DNA from: Actinomadura sp. J1-007
GTDB lineage: Bacteria > Actinomycetota > Actinomycetes > Streptosporangiales > Streptosporangiaceae
Assembly: GCF_009793335.1 (NCBI RefSeq)
Contig: NZ_WING01000001.1
Coordinates: 1,922,001 to 1,986,000, forward strand
Reading direction: 5' to 3'
Length of the DNA: 64,000 nt
Part shown: positions 55,438 through 63,776 of the stretch, in pieces
Numbering within the stretch: position 1 is the first letter of the stretch
Layout of the letters: every line of letters begins with the position of its first letter
The notes under the pieces: generated by a model
What the model was told of the DNA's origin: nothing
The model's input: only the letters and a program-made list of their open reading frames with translations
The model's database searches: none
Made by a program: the position numbers and the translations under genes

Positions 55438-55603
55438 GATCACTTCCCTTTTGCGGTACGGCCGACGCGCTGGACGGCATGTCTGTCCTGCGGATTTGAC
55501 TGTTCCAAGGGTGGAGTCAAGGGACTACGATCGGTAGGCGAACCACAGTTACAACGGGCTGACAAGACCCGTCCCCCCGCCGTATCGAGGTGTATCCAAG
55601 ATC

Positions 55604-56428
55604 ATGGCCAACAGCCGCATGACGCCGCGCACGTTTCTTGCCAAGCAGATCCGGCGGCTGCGCGAGTCGATGACCGACCCGGAGACGGGCAGGGAAATGA
55701 CCACGGCGGGGTTGGCCAAACTGGTCTTTCGGAGCGAGTCCCTCGTCAAAGCGTGGGAGGGAGGGCGCCGCACACCCCATCCGGACGATTTGAAGCGGCT
55801 GGACGAGATCTATGGTACGAAGGATCTTCTATCGGAGATCGGAAAGGATCTCGTACGAGAAGAACGCGGCCCCGAATACATGGACAAGTGGCGCGAGATA
55901 GAAGCGCAGGCCGCGTTGCTGCGTTCGTACCATCCCCTTCTCATCCCCGGGCTGCTCCAGACGCCCGACTACGCGCGGGCGGTCATGCTGTCGTCAGGCA
56001 GGCGCACGGATGATGTGGAAAAGCAGATCGAGAAGCGGATGGAGCGGCAGGAGATCCTGGCTCCCGAGAACGACAACATGTTCGTTGCGATCATAGACGA
56101 GGGTGCTCTGTACCGACCGATCGGCGGGCCCGAGACCATGCGCGTTCAGCTTCTCAAGTTACTGTCCATGGCCGAACAACCCAATGTTCGGATCAACATC
56201 GTGCCCACCAGCGTGGGGGAATATGCCGGGCTCGCGGGCAATTTCCACATCGCCGCCATGGACGGACGCGGATACGCATACGTGGACGACGCGTTCAGTG
56301 GTGACGTCCTCGCCCACCCCAACGATGTCGCGACCATGGAACAGGTCTGGGAAGCGCTTCGCGACAAGGCACTGACGGTCGACGAGTCAGCGGAAGTGAT
56401 CAGGAAAGCGGTAGAACGATGGAAATGA
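55604..56428 (+). CDS. XRE-family regulator with DUF5753 (Scr1-like)
   Basis: 274 residues. N-terminal helix-turn-helix at ~12-75 (FLAKQIRRLRESM, TTAGLAKLVFRSESLVKAWEGGRRTPHPDDLKRLD). The DUF5753 ligand/partner domain follows: YHPLLIPGLLQTPDYARAVM, ILAPENDNMFVAIIDEGALYRPIGGPETMRVQLLKLLSMA, NVRINIVPTSVGEYAGLAGNFHIA. These regulators are paired with DUF397 proteins in Streptomyces and relatives (toxin-antitoxin-like or developmental). This is the only intact copy here and overlaps the DUF397 gene by 10 nt. Confidence 0.92.
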   Translation: MANSRMTPRTFLAKQIRRLRESMTDPETGREMTTAGLAKLVFRSESLVKAWEGGRRTPHPDDLKRLDEIYGTKDLLSEIGKDLVREERGPEYMDKWREIEAQAALLRSYHPLLIPGLLQTPDYARAVMLSSGRRTDDVEKQIEKRMERQEILAPENDNMFVAIIDEGALYRPIGGPETMRVQLLKLLSMAEQPNVRINIVPTSVGEYAGLAGNFHIAAMDGRGYAYVDDAFSGDVLAHPNDVATMEQVWEALRDKALTVDESAEVIRKAVERWK

Positions 56429-56604
56429 AATGGCGCAAGTCATCGTACAGCGGAAATGGGGGCGCTGACTGCGTGGAAGTCGGACGCATATCCCACAACA
56501 TCGGGGTGCGGGACTCGAAGGACCCGGACGGCCCCCGGCTCGCACTCTCCCCCGACGCCTGGCAGGCCCTTGTCGAACACCTCAAGCGCGACGACACGGC
56601 CTGA
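56419..56604 (+). CDS. DUF397 protein, copy 1
   Basis: 61 residues: MEMKWRKSSYSGNGGADCVEV, then the family core IGVRDSKDPDGPRLALSPDAW and a C-terminal helix. DUF397 proteins are small partners of XRE/DUF5753 regulators. Start overlaps the regulator's end, so translation is coupled. Followed by a terminator hairpin. Confidence 0.93.
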   Translation: MEMKWRKSSYSGNGGADCVEVGRISHNIGVRDSKDPDGPRLALSPDAWQALVEHLKRDDTA

Positions 56605-56617
56605 CGTCCCATGAACG

Positions 56618-56652
56618 AAACCCCCGGGCCCACGAGGCGGTTCCGGGGGTTT
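56618..56652 (+). terminator. terminator after DUF397 copy 1
   Basis: AAACCCCCGG pairs with CCGGGGGTTT around a 15-nt loop, followed by CTTG. The same hairpin recurs after copy 2. Confidence 0.85.
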
Positions 56653-56822
56653 CTTGCTTCCAGGCCAACCCAGGGCCGCCGCACTTCAGACCGTGGAGGC
56701 GAGTCCGCCCAGGGCGCGAAACTGAACGGCCCCCCGATCTAGGAGCGCCGCCTCATCCACGAGGCCGGCCGTGAGCGACCCTCTCCGCCCGCCGTCCACA
56801 GACACGACCAACCGCACAGCGG

Positions 56823-57320
56823 TTGGAGCATGGCGCGGCCCATCTCACTGCCAAGGCCCGGCTTCACGGGACTCCTTTCACGGACGTCGTGGCCGCTGCC
56901 GACGCCCGACTGTCTCGACAGCATCTCGTCACAGCGGGGACTGGGCTGAACAAATATTCATTCGTGATCGAGCATGCAGCCCTTGAACACGGTTTCGGGG
57001 GACGGAGTAATGAGGGAGCAACTCGAGTTCCTCATTCGAGCGACAAGCCTGCCGAACGTGGCTCTGGGAATCACCCCTCCGTGGACAGAGCGGACCGTTC
57101 GGGCATCGACTCCGCGTACATTGAGGCGGCCGAGGAGGGGCGGCTTGTCCAAGACTCAACGGATGTACGCTCGTTCCGGCGCCGATTCGACGACATCGGA
57201 GACCGGGCACTGCCCGTTGACGCATCGCTTGAGCTGGTAGAGCACGTTATGGAGGGCTTCCGACATGCTTCCCGTGTGGCGCAAGAGCAGCAGGAGCGGC
57301 ACGAGCGGAGATCAGAGTGA
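56823..57320 (+). pseudogene. degenerate DUF5753/XRE regulator, copy 2
   Basis: Fragments of a DUF5753 domain occur in two frames: FTDVVAAADARLSRQHLV and FVIEHAALEHGFGG in one, VMREQLEFLIRATSLPNVALGITP in another, then YIEAAEEGRLVQDSTDVRSFRRRFD and ASLELVEHVMEGFRHASRVA back in the first. The helix-turn-helix is missing. The phase changes are not simple single-base losses, so this is true decay. The end overlaps DUF397 copy 2. Confidence 0.75.
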
Positions 57321-57456
57321 TTGCGTCGAAGTTGCGCGGGTTGTACGCAACATCGGGGTGCGGGACTCGAAGGACCCGGACGGCCCCCGGCTCGCACTCT
57401 CCCCAGCCGCCTGGCAGGCCCTTGTCGAACACCTCAAGCACGACGACACGGCCTGA
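57265..57456 (+). CDS. DUF397 protein, copy 2
   Basis: 63 residues: MLPVWRKSSRSGTSGDQSDC, then IGVRDSKDPDGPRLALSPAAW and VEHLKHDDTA. Nearly identical to copies 1 and 3 in its second half. The XRE partner upstream is a pseudogene, so this copy is probably orphaned though intact. Confidence 0.9.
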   Translation: MLPVWRKSSRSGTSGDQSDCVEVARVVRNIGVRDSKDPDGPRLALSPAAWQALVEHLKHDDTA

Positions 57457-57469
57457 CACCCTGTGAACG

Positions 57470-57504
57470 AAACCCCCGGGCCCACGAGGCGGTTCCGGGG
57501 GTTT
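57470..57504 (+). terminator. terminator after DUF397 copy 2
   Basis: AAACCCCCGG/CCGGGGGTTT hairpin with a 15-nt loop, identical in arms and spacing to the one after copy 1. Confidence 0.85.
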
Positions 57505-57738
57505 CTTGCTCCAGGCCAACCCAGTGCCGCCGCACTTCAGACCGTGGAGGCAAGACCGCCCAGGGCGCGAGACTGGGCGGCCCCTCGATCTAGGAGCGCC
57601 GCCTCGTCCGCGAGGCCGGCCGCGAGCGGCGCTCCCCTCCAGCCGTTCACCAGGTCGAACGAACCGGGGCGTCCACGGACACGATCGACCGCGATGAGGT
57701 TGGAGCCGGGCGCGGCCCCGGACGTCGCAAGGAGCACT

Positions 57739-58248
57739 ATGGAATCGATCTCGGTGGAGCGGCGCAGCGAGCTTCTGCGGTCTGCCAGGACCATCCTCAA
57801 GCTTGAACTGAGAGACAACTATGACATTGACGCCGACACGTTCAGCGCGTGGCGGGCGGGCCGGTCCATAAAGGACGCGGTGAGCGTTTGGGGAGAACGA
57901 GCGGCGGCACGAGTCGCGGCCGGGGTCGTAACCCGCCGGGTGAAAATCGTCTCCGAACCGCTGTCGGACTATCACCGGTTCATCCTTGAGGCCAGTAAGC
58001 CTGCGATAGACGCGGGCGAGGATATGAGGTGGCTCCCTCGGCGCCTCGTCTCCACGGTTCCGCTGCCTGGCAATGACTTCTTCGTTCTTGCCGGTAAGAC
58101 CGTGATCTTCAACGTCTTCGGCGGGGACGACCGGCGGGCGGAGATTCAACTCTCCCAGGACCCCGAGGTCGTGAAGCTATGCGTCAGCGCCTTCGACACC
58201 GCGTGGGCGCTGGCGATCCCTCATGGCGAGTACCGCGCGGGCTCCTGA
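57739..58248 (+). CDS. DUF6879-type protein
   Basis: 169 residues, ATG behind AAGGAG. Typical of the family found beside XRE/DUF397 genes: ELRDNYDIDADTFSAWRAG near the N-terminus, VKIVSEPLSDYHRFILEAS in the middle, and DDRRAEIQLSQDPEVVKLCVSAFDTAWALAIPH at the end. Probable cytoplasmic partner of the XRE module; biochemical role unknown. Its stop overlaps the start of a truncated XRE gene. Confidence 0.85.
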   Translation: MESISVERRSELLRSARTILKLELRDNYDIDADTFSAWRAGRSIKDAVSVWGERAAARVAAGVVTRRVKIVSEPLSDYHRFILEASKPAIDAGEDMRWLPRRLVSTVPLPGNDFFVLAGKTVIFNVFGGDDRRAEIQLSQDPEVVKLCVSAFDTAWALAIPHGEYRAGS

Positions 58249-58452
58249 ACTCGAAGTGTCAGCCAGCGCCGCCGCCAAGAAGGCGTTCGGTATCAAACTG
58301 CGCGACATCCGTCTGGATGCCAACCTGACCGAAGCCTCAATCTCCTAGCCGTCGCCGGGCGCACATCGCTTGAGCTGGTAGAGCACGTTATGGAAGGCTT
58401 CCGACATGCTTCCCAAGTGGCGCAAGAGCAGCAGGAGCGGGACGGGCGGTAG
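58223..58452 (+). pseudogene. XRE regulator, copy 3, collapsed by an internal deletion
   Basis: ATG at 58223 starts MASTARAPELEVSASAAAKK, then FGIKLRDIRLDANLTEASIS and a TAG at 58346. Immediately after comes the very end of the DUF5753 domain (SLELVEHVMEGFRHASQ), identical to copy 2. More than 200 codons of the regulator are thus missing. The start overlaps the DUF6879 gene, preserving the original operon arrangement. Confidence 0.8.
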
Positions 58453-58597
58453 TCAAAGCGATTGCGTCGAGGTTGCGCGGGGCGCACGCAATATCGGTGT
58501 GCGGGACTCGAAGGACCCGGACGGCCCCCGTCTCGCACTCTCCCCGGCCGCCTGGCGGGCCCTTGTCGAACGCCTCAAGCACGACGACATGGCCTGA
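58406..58597 (+). CDS. DUF397 protein, copy 3
   Basis: 63 residues: MLPKWRKSSRSGTGGSQSDC and IGVRDSKDPDGPRLALSPAAW, ending VERLKHDDMA. Intact, but its cognate XRE gene is collapsed. 58598-58850 shows no gene. Confidence 0.88.
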   Translation: MLPKWRKSSRSGTGGSQSDCVEVARGARNIGVRDSKDPDGPRLALSPAAWRALVERLKHDDMA

Positions 58598-58854
58598 CGC
58601 CCCGGCTGCTGGAACGGCTCGGCTCCCTGAGCGCGTGGGAGGACGCCCCGCCGGTTGTCCAGAACGTGGAAGCGCTGGGTGAGAAGGCCAATACAAGGCT
58701 CTCTATGGCCCCAAGAACCTGCGTGTCTTTCGGGCTCGGGCTGCCGAAGCTGGTCGGGTTCGGGTCGAGTATCGGAGTTGCTGACGCTGGCCGTTGATCA
58801 GGGTGGGGGGCGTGCGTACGCTTGGGGGAACGGGTTTTTGAGAGGGAGAACATT

Positions 58855-58968
58855 ATGCGCCGTCGTATCCCAGCCGCTGCCCTGACGATTCTGATGAGCC
58901 TCGGGTTCGCGGCGGGCACCGCCGTCATTTCGGGTTCTGCCTCGGCCGACAGCACTTACTGCTGCTGA
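58855..58968 (+). CDS. 37-residue secreted peptide precursor ending in DSTYCC
   Basis: ATG with GGGAG six bases upstream. MRRRIPAAALTILMSLGFAA and the following GTAVISGSASA form a textbook signal peptide: three Arg, a hydrophobic core, and an A-S-A cleavage site. What remains is only DSTYCC and a stop. Either the released signal peptide or the Cys-Cys hexapeptide is the product. I know no family. The frame is open for just 38 codons, but ribosome site, charge and cleavage site all agree. Confidence 0.6.
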   Translation: MRRRIPAAALTILMSLGFAAGTAVISGSASADSTYCC

Positions 58969-59161
58969 CCCAAGCCCTGTGCAGGATTTTCCCTCCGGCT
59001 GAGTGCGCTGTGCGGAGCGCTCGGCGGACGGGGTGGCTCATCCGGGCCTCCGGGGCGCTTGAAGGCGGCGGCCGCGATTTCGGGGGAACCGGGGTGTAAT
59101 CACGGGGCCGTGCCGGACATCTCAGGGTGATCAACTCGTGTACGTCTCTGGGAGTCGCCCT

Positions 59162-61609
59162 GTGAGTTGGAGATCCACAACCTTGCTCGTCCTGCCCGTG
59201 TCGGCGCTGCTCGCCGTGCCGGTCCCGCCCGCCGCCGCTGGGCAGGGGCGGGGCCCGGGCCGCGCCGCCGAGGTCGCTCGGACGGTCACGCTGGTCACCG
59301 GCGACCGGGTGGAGATGCGCGGCGGGGCCGTTCGGGTCCGGCCCGGGCCGGGACGCGGCGACGTCGGCTTCATCCAGCAGTCGGCCGGATCGCACGTCGT
59401 CGTCCTGCCCGCCGACGCGGCGCGGCTGGTGGCCAAGGGCAGGCTGGACCGGCGGCTGTTCGACGTCGGACGGCTGGTGGCCGCCGGTCAGGACGACGCC
59501 CGCGCCGCGACGCTTCCGCTGGCGGTCACCGGGTCCGCGAAGACCCGGCTGCCCGGAATCAGGACGACGGGACGGGACACCGTCTCGCTCGCCAAGAAGT
59601 CCGCCACGCGGTTCTGGCACGCGCTGGCGGCCGCGCCCGGCGACATCGCGGTCCGGCCGGTCGGCCTGCCCGGGCCGCGGCGGCACGCGCGGCAGGCCGA
59701 GTTCGACCTGAAGGCCGATCTGCTCGACCGCAACGGCCGCGCGCCCGGGCCGGACAGCATGGCGGAGTGGGTGGCCTACAGCCTCGACGACCCGTCCGGC
59801 ATCTACGCGGGCCCGGCGGGTGAGGCGATGCGGCTGCCGACCGGACGCTACATGGTGTTCGGCACGGTCACCACGCCCCGGCCGGGGAACGCCGCCCCGT
59901 CCTACGCCGGCATGGTCGACACTGAGGTGGTGCTCGACCGGGACCGCGCGATCACGTTCGACGCGCGCAAGGCCCGCAGGGTGGAGGCGACGACCGACCG
60001 GCCCTCCGCGCGCAAGACGGCATGGATGGTGGACCTGCTGGCGAAGGCCGCGCCCGGCGCGGACTACGGCTACTACACCTTCCGCCTGAACATGCCTCCC
60101 GGCGCCGAGGCGTACGCGTCCACCACGGCGCCGTCCAACCGGTTCGCGTTCGGTGTGCACGCCACCTATCAGGAGCCGCTGCTGCGGCTCCAGGTCGGCG
60201 GGGCCAAGCCGTTCCCGGTGGACGTCGCGTACGCCGAGGGCGGTGCGAACGATCCGCGGCTGGAGGGGACGAACAAGCTGCAAGCGGTGTACGGGGGCGG
60301 GGGCACACCCGAGGAGCTGCACGACGTCAAGGGCAAGCTGGTCGTGCTCGCCCCGCCGCCCGCCGACGATCCCGAGACCGCGGAACGGGTGCGCAACGTC
60401 GCTCGGGCCGGGGGCCGGGCGGTGCTGCTGGTCCGCGACACCCCCGGGCCGTACTTCGACGGCGACCTGGCGCTGCCGACGGCCGTGAGCGGCGCCCCCG
60501 ACGGCGCGCGGCTGCGTGACCTGGCGAAGGCGGGCCCGGTGCCGGTGACCACCCGGGGCGTCGCGGCGAGCCCGTACCAGTACAACCTCTACTACCCGAC
60601 CTCCGGGCGGGTCCCCGCCGACGCGGTCCGCACGGCGCGGGGACGGGACCTGGCCGCCGTCCGGGTGCACTACCGCGGCGCGGACGGACCCCTGCCCAGC
60701 AGCCTGCTGACCGAGCCGGTCGACGTCGCGGGCCCGTCCGGCGGGTGGGCCGTGCAGATCCCCGCGCCGACCACGAGGACCGAGTACTTCACGACCGGGA
60801 AGGGCGTGCGCTTCTCCCGCCAGCTCAGGAGCTCCTACTACGACGGACGTCCGCTCGTCCAGACCGAGACGCGCGCCTACCGGCGAGGCGAGCGGCGGGA
60901 GGAGACGATGAACAAGGGCGTGGCCGGGCCGTCGTTCGCGACGCCTCCCCGCGACGAGAACCCCGCGCCCCGCCCGGCGTGGGCGTTCCGCGACGGTGAC
61001 ACCGTGGACGTGGCGATCCCCACGTTCAGCGACGCCGAGCCGGGCCACTACGGTTTCGGCGAGCCGTCCGCGCCGGGCTGCACCCGCGGTTCGGCCCGCC
61101 TGTCCAAGGACGGCGCGCCGGTCGGCGAGAGCGACGCCCCCGCCGCCGGGACGTTCACCGCTCCGCCCGGAGCCGGCGCCTACCGCCTGGACGTCGAGGC
61201 GGCCTGTGACCATCCGGACTGGAGGCTGTCCACCAAGGTGACCTCCTCCTGGACGTTCCGCTCCGCCCACACCTCGCGTGCCGCGGCACTGCCGCTGATG
61301 GCGGTCCGGTTCCTGCCGGAGCTGGACGACCTGAACCGGGCCCCGGCCGGGAAGCCCTTCTCGTTCCCGGTCCGCGTCGAGCACCAGCCGGGGGCGGCGT
61401 CCGCGCGGGTCGTGTCCGTCACGGTCGAGGCTTCCGCGGACGGCGGCGGGCAGTGGCGTCCGGTGCGGCTCCGCGAGGACGGCGACCACTGGGTGGCCGA
61501 CGTCCAGAACCCGTCCGGCGGCAAGGTCTCACTGCGCGCCACGGCCAGGGACGCCGACGGAAACACCGTCACGCAGGTCATCGAGAACGCGTACGCCGTC
61601 ACCCGCTGA
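59162..61609 (+). CDS. secreted subtilase-like protein lacking the protease domain
   Basis: 815 residues from the GTG at 59162 (GGGAG seven bases upstream). Signal peptide ~1-26. The N-terminal part (TVTLVTGDRVEM, GSHVVVLPADAARLVAKGRLDRRLFDVGRLV) closely follows the pro-region of large actinobacterial S8 subtilases. The next part (LPTGRYMVFGTVTTPRPG, ITFDARKARRVEA) follows their C-terminal region. The D-H-S catalytic domain expected between them (HGTxVA, GTSMAxP) is absent. Later beta-rich domains run to AYAVTR. A non-proteolytic secreted protein is the best inference. Confidence 0.7.
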   Translation: MSWRSTTLLVLPVSALLAVPVPPAAAGQGRGPGRAAEVARTVTLVTGDRVEMRGGAVRVRPGPGRGDVGFIQQSAGSHVVVLPADAARLVAKGRLDRRLFDVGRLVAAGQDDARAATLPLAVTGSAKTRLPGIRTTGRDTVSLAKKSATRFWHALAAAPGDIAVRPVGLPGPRRHARQAEFDLKADLLDRNGRAPGPDSMAEWVAYSLDDPSGIYAGPAGEAMRLPTGRYMVFGTVTTPRPGNAAPSYAGMVDTEVVLDRDRAITFDARKARRVEATTDRPSARKTAWMVDLLAKAAPGADYGYYTFRLNMPPGAEAYASTTAPSNRFAFGVHATYQEPLLRLQVGGAKPFPVDVAYAEGGANDPRLEGTNKLQAVYGGGGTPEELHDVKGKLVVLAPPPADDPETAERVRNVARAGGRAVLLVRDTPGPYFDGDLALPTAVSGAPDGARLRDLAKAGPVPVTTRGVAASPYQYNLYYPTSGRVPADAVRTARGRDLAAVRVHYRGADGPLPSSLLTEPVDVAGPSGGWAVQIPAPTTRTEYFTTGKGVRFSRQLRSSYYDGRPLVQTETRAYRRGERREETMNKGVAGPSFATPPRDENPAPRPAWAFRDGDTVDVAIPTFSDAEPGHYGFGEPSAPGCTRGSARLSKDGAPVGESDAPAAGTFTAPPGAGAYRLDVEAACDHPDWRLSTKVTSSWTFRSAHTSRAAALPLMAVRFLPELDDLNRAPAGKPFSFPVRVEHQPGAASARVVSVTVEASADGGGQWRPVRLREDGDHWVADVQNPSGGKVSLRATARDADGNTVTQVIENAYAVTR

Positions 61610-61637
61610 CCTCGCCCCGCTGGGATGGCGGTGGGGG

Positions 61638-62045
61638 TCAGCGGGGCGTGGGGCGGTACGGGTCCAGGCAGCGGCTGGCGGACGAGTCCAGGTATTCGTC
61701 CAGGCGGACGATGCGGCCGTTCGCGACGGTGACGAAGAAGCAGGCGCGTACGGTGAGCTCCTCGCCGCCGGGCGCGACGCCGCGCAGGACGTGCCGCTGG
61801 GCGTAGCCGCCGGGGATGGGGTGGCGCACCTGGTCCTCGTACCGCAGGTCCTTGACGGTGGAGCAGAGCCAGCGCAGGACGCGGAAGTTGTCCTCGGGGC
61901 CGATCTCCCGGTCGTCGGTGTTGTGCCAGATGACCGCGTCGGGCGCGTAGATCTCGCGGCGGATGGTGTCGATGTCGCCGCGCTCGACGGCGGCGATGAA
62001 GTCGCTCGCCAGGCGTTCGGTCTCGGGCGCCAGTCCGGTGCTCAT
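61638..62045 (-). CDS. SnoaL/NTF2-like protein
   Basis: 135 residues from the ATG at 62045 (AGGGGGA upstream). Ketosteroid-isomerase-like pattern: ERLASDFIAAVERGDIDTIRREIYAPDAVIWHNTDDREIGPEDNFRVLRWL, then HPIPGGYAQRHVLRG and ACFFVTVANGRIVRLDEYLDS. The family includes polyketide cyclases, isomerases and plain binding proteins. A palindromic operator lies 20 bp upstream, shared with the aldolase operon. Confidence 0.85.
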   Translation of the reverse strand: MSTGLAPETERLASDFIAAVERGDIDTIRREIYAPDAVIWHNTDDREIGPEDNFRVLRWLCSTVKDLRYEDQVRHPIPGGYAQRHVLRGVAPGGEELTVRACFFVTVANGRIVRLDEYLDSSASRCLDPYRPTPR

Positions 62046-62064
62046 CGGGGTCCCCCTCACATAA

Positions 62065-62086
62065 CTGAATCTGGGGTCAGATTTAG
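62065..62086 (-). promoter_or_regulatory. CTGAATCTG-GGGT-CAGATTTAG operator before the NTF2-like gene
   Basis: A 9-4-9 dyad with one arm mismatch, 20 bp upstream of the start. TTGACC (complement of 62105-62110) could be the -35 box, placing the dyad over the -10 region. Same left arm and spacing as the operator at 53161-53182, so one TetR/MarR-type repressor could serve both. Confidence 0.6.
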
Positions 62087-62106
62087 TCAGAGCGGGGATC
62101 GCCCGG

Positions 62107-62379
62107 TCAAGGCCGCCGGGCCGGGGGCGGGACCTCGCCGCGCGCGAGGCGGACGGCGAGGTCCCGGCCGCACGCCTCCGGGGCGCGCGCGATCTCCGCG
62201 GCGGCGCGGTCGCGCGCCTGCCGCTCCCACTCGGCGCGCTCGGCGAGGTACCAGTCGCGGAACGCGGCGGGCGAGAACACCAGCCGCGCGTCGTCGCCGC
62301 GGACGGAGATCCGGGCGTGCGCGGCGACGGCGCGGTCCACCGCGGGGCGGACCTCGATCGGGAAGTGGCTGGACGACAT
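62107..62379 (-). CDS. hypothetical protein (90 aa)
   Basis: MSSSHFPIEVRPAVDRAVAA, then HARISVRGDDARLVFSPAAF and a Trp/Glu/Arg-rich helix (DWYLAERAEWERQARDRAAAEIARAPE), Pro-rich end. Coding character is good; no family recognised. It lies between the NTF2-like gene and the AraC regulator, all on the minus strand. Confidence 0.5.
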   Translation of the reverse strand: MSSSHFPIEVRPAVDRAVAAHARISVRGDDARLVFSPAAFRDWYLAERAEWERQARDRAAAEIARAPEACGRDLAVRLARGEVPPPARRP

Positions 62380-62444
62380 CGTTCCGCTCCTGGACTGGGG
62401 GTCACCGGTCAGGCACAGAACGTAGCGGTCCGGTCACCGGTCCG

Positions 62445-63536
62445 TCAGTCGCGGCGCCTGATCCCGGTGACGGCGGCGCGGTAGTCGGACGGGCTGACGC
62501 CGTACGCGGCGCGGAACGCCCGGCTGAACGCGGCGGCGTCCGGGTAGCCCCAGCGCGCCGCGATCGCGCTGATCCGCTGGGTGGCGAGGAACGGGTCGCG
62601 CAGCTCCCGGCGGCAGCGTTCGAGCCGGCGGGTCCGCACGTACCGGGACACCGTGTCGCCGCGCGCCTGGAACAGCCGGTAGAGCTGGCGCACCGACACG
62701 TGGTGGGCGAGCGCGATGGAGGCGGGCGTGAGGCCCGGGTCGTCCAGGCGGCTCTCGATCCAGTGCTCGATGACGCGCAGCGCCTCGTCGTCGGCGGGCG
62801 CGACGGGGCCGGGCGAGCCGAGGCGCTCGCTCACCGCGCTGGTGACGAGTTCGAGGATGGCCTCGCCCAGGTGGTGGGCGTACGGGCCGTCCCCGACGTC
62901 GGCGACGCCGCCGTCGCCTCCGCCGCCCTGCGGTCCGGGGGGTCCGGCGCGGCCGGCCTGGCCGGCGTGCGCCGCGACGGGTTCGGCGTGCGCCGCGGCG
63001 GGGTCCGCGGTGGCGTACGTGGCGGCGAGGTCGTTCTCGGCGAGCGCGGCCAGCAGCGGGCGGACGAGGCGTCCGGTGCTCGTCCGCTCGGTGAGCAGCG
63101 TCCCGCCGAGCGCGGCGACGCGGCCGGGCGGCAGCGGTACGGCGCGGTGCGGGATGAGGACCGTGAGGATGCGGTGCGCCTCGAACGTGATCTCCACCGG
63201 GCGGGTCAGGTCGTACAGCACGATGTCGCCCGCGCGGACGGACGTGCACCGGTCGTTCTGGCGCAGGGTGCACGAGCCGCGCAGGACGAACCCGAGCTTG
63301 TAGCACTCGCGGGTGTCGCGGTCGATCTGGCGGGGGCTGCGGCTGACGGCGTGCGCGGGCGCGCGGACCTCGCTCGCCTGGATCGGGCCGAGGGTGCGGC
63401 CGACGAGCCGGGCGGCGAAGCCGTCCCGGTCCGGCGGCCGGACGTGCAGCGGCCCGAAGGCGGAGGAGATCACATGCCGCCAGAAGGCGGCCTGGTCGCC
63501 GGGCGGACGGCCGGACGTGCTGACGTGCGTGGGCAT
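62445..63536 (-). CDS. AraC-family regulator with N-terminal AraC-binding-like domain
   Basis: 363 residues from the ATG at 63536 (AAGGAG ten bases upstream). The N-terminal half resembles the AraC-binding-like domain of NahR/AlkS-type activators (YKLGFVLRGSCTLRQNDRCTSVRAGDIVLYDLTRPVEI). A Gly/Ala/Pro linker of ~45 residues follows. The C-terminal DNA-binding part has TPASIALAHHVSVRQLYRLFQARG and ISAIAARWGYPDAAAFSRAFRAAYGVSPSDYR. Divergent from the probable dioxygenase gene, which it likely controls. Confidence 0.9.
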   Translation of the reverse strand: MPTHVSTSGRPPGDQAAFWRHVISSAFGPLHVRPPDRDGFAARLVGRTLGPIQASEVRAPAHAVSRSPRQIDRDTRECYKLGFVLRGSCTLRQNDRCTSVRAGDIVLYDLTRPVEITFEAHRILTVLIPHRAVPLPPGRVAALGGTLLTERTSTGRLVRPLLAALAENDLAATYATADPAAAHAEPVAAHAGQAGRAGPPGPQGGGGDGGVADVGDGPYAHHLGEAILELVTSAVSERLGSPGPVAPADDEALRVIEHWIESRLDDPGLTPASIALAHHVSVRQLYRLFQARGDTVSRYVRTRRLERCRRELRDPFLATQRISAIAARWGYPDAAAFSRAFRAAYGVSPSDYRAAVTGIRRRD

Positions 63537-63776
63537 GGCATGACGCTCCTTCGCGTGCGGGGGACGCTGAGGGGACGCCGGGCGGACCCGGAGGCGTGCG
63601 TGCCCGACGTTCACGCTTCTACGCGCTCGAACAGCGGTCAATATGCGAGTCAGCACGACAATGCCGATATTTCTTGGCACTCGACGCCAAGGGCCTGGCA
63701 GCCGTTGCCAAGAACCGGCCCCGGCCTTCGGTTATACATATCGCGACCGCCGAAAACCCCCCGGAAGGACTCCCCG

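Larger units (their letters stand above)
56505..57625 (+). repeat. direct duplication of the DUF397 3' half plus downstream DNA
   Basis: About 275 bp (from GTGCGGGACTCGAAGGACC through the terminator to AGGAGCGCCGCCTC) at 56505-56780 recurs at 57357-57625 with roughly 90 percent identity by eye. A shorter copy of the DUF397 coding part alone recurs at 58498-58597. The non-coding part also preserves the antisense reading LDRGA..RALGGLASTV, possibly the end of a lost gene. Confidence 0.8.
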
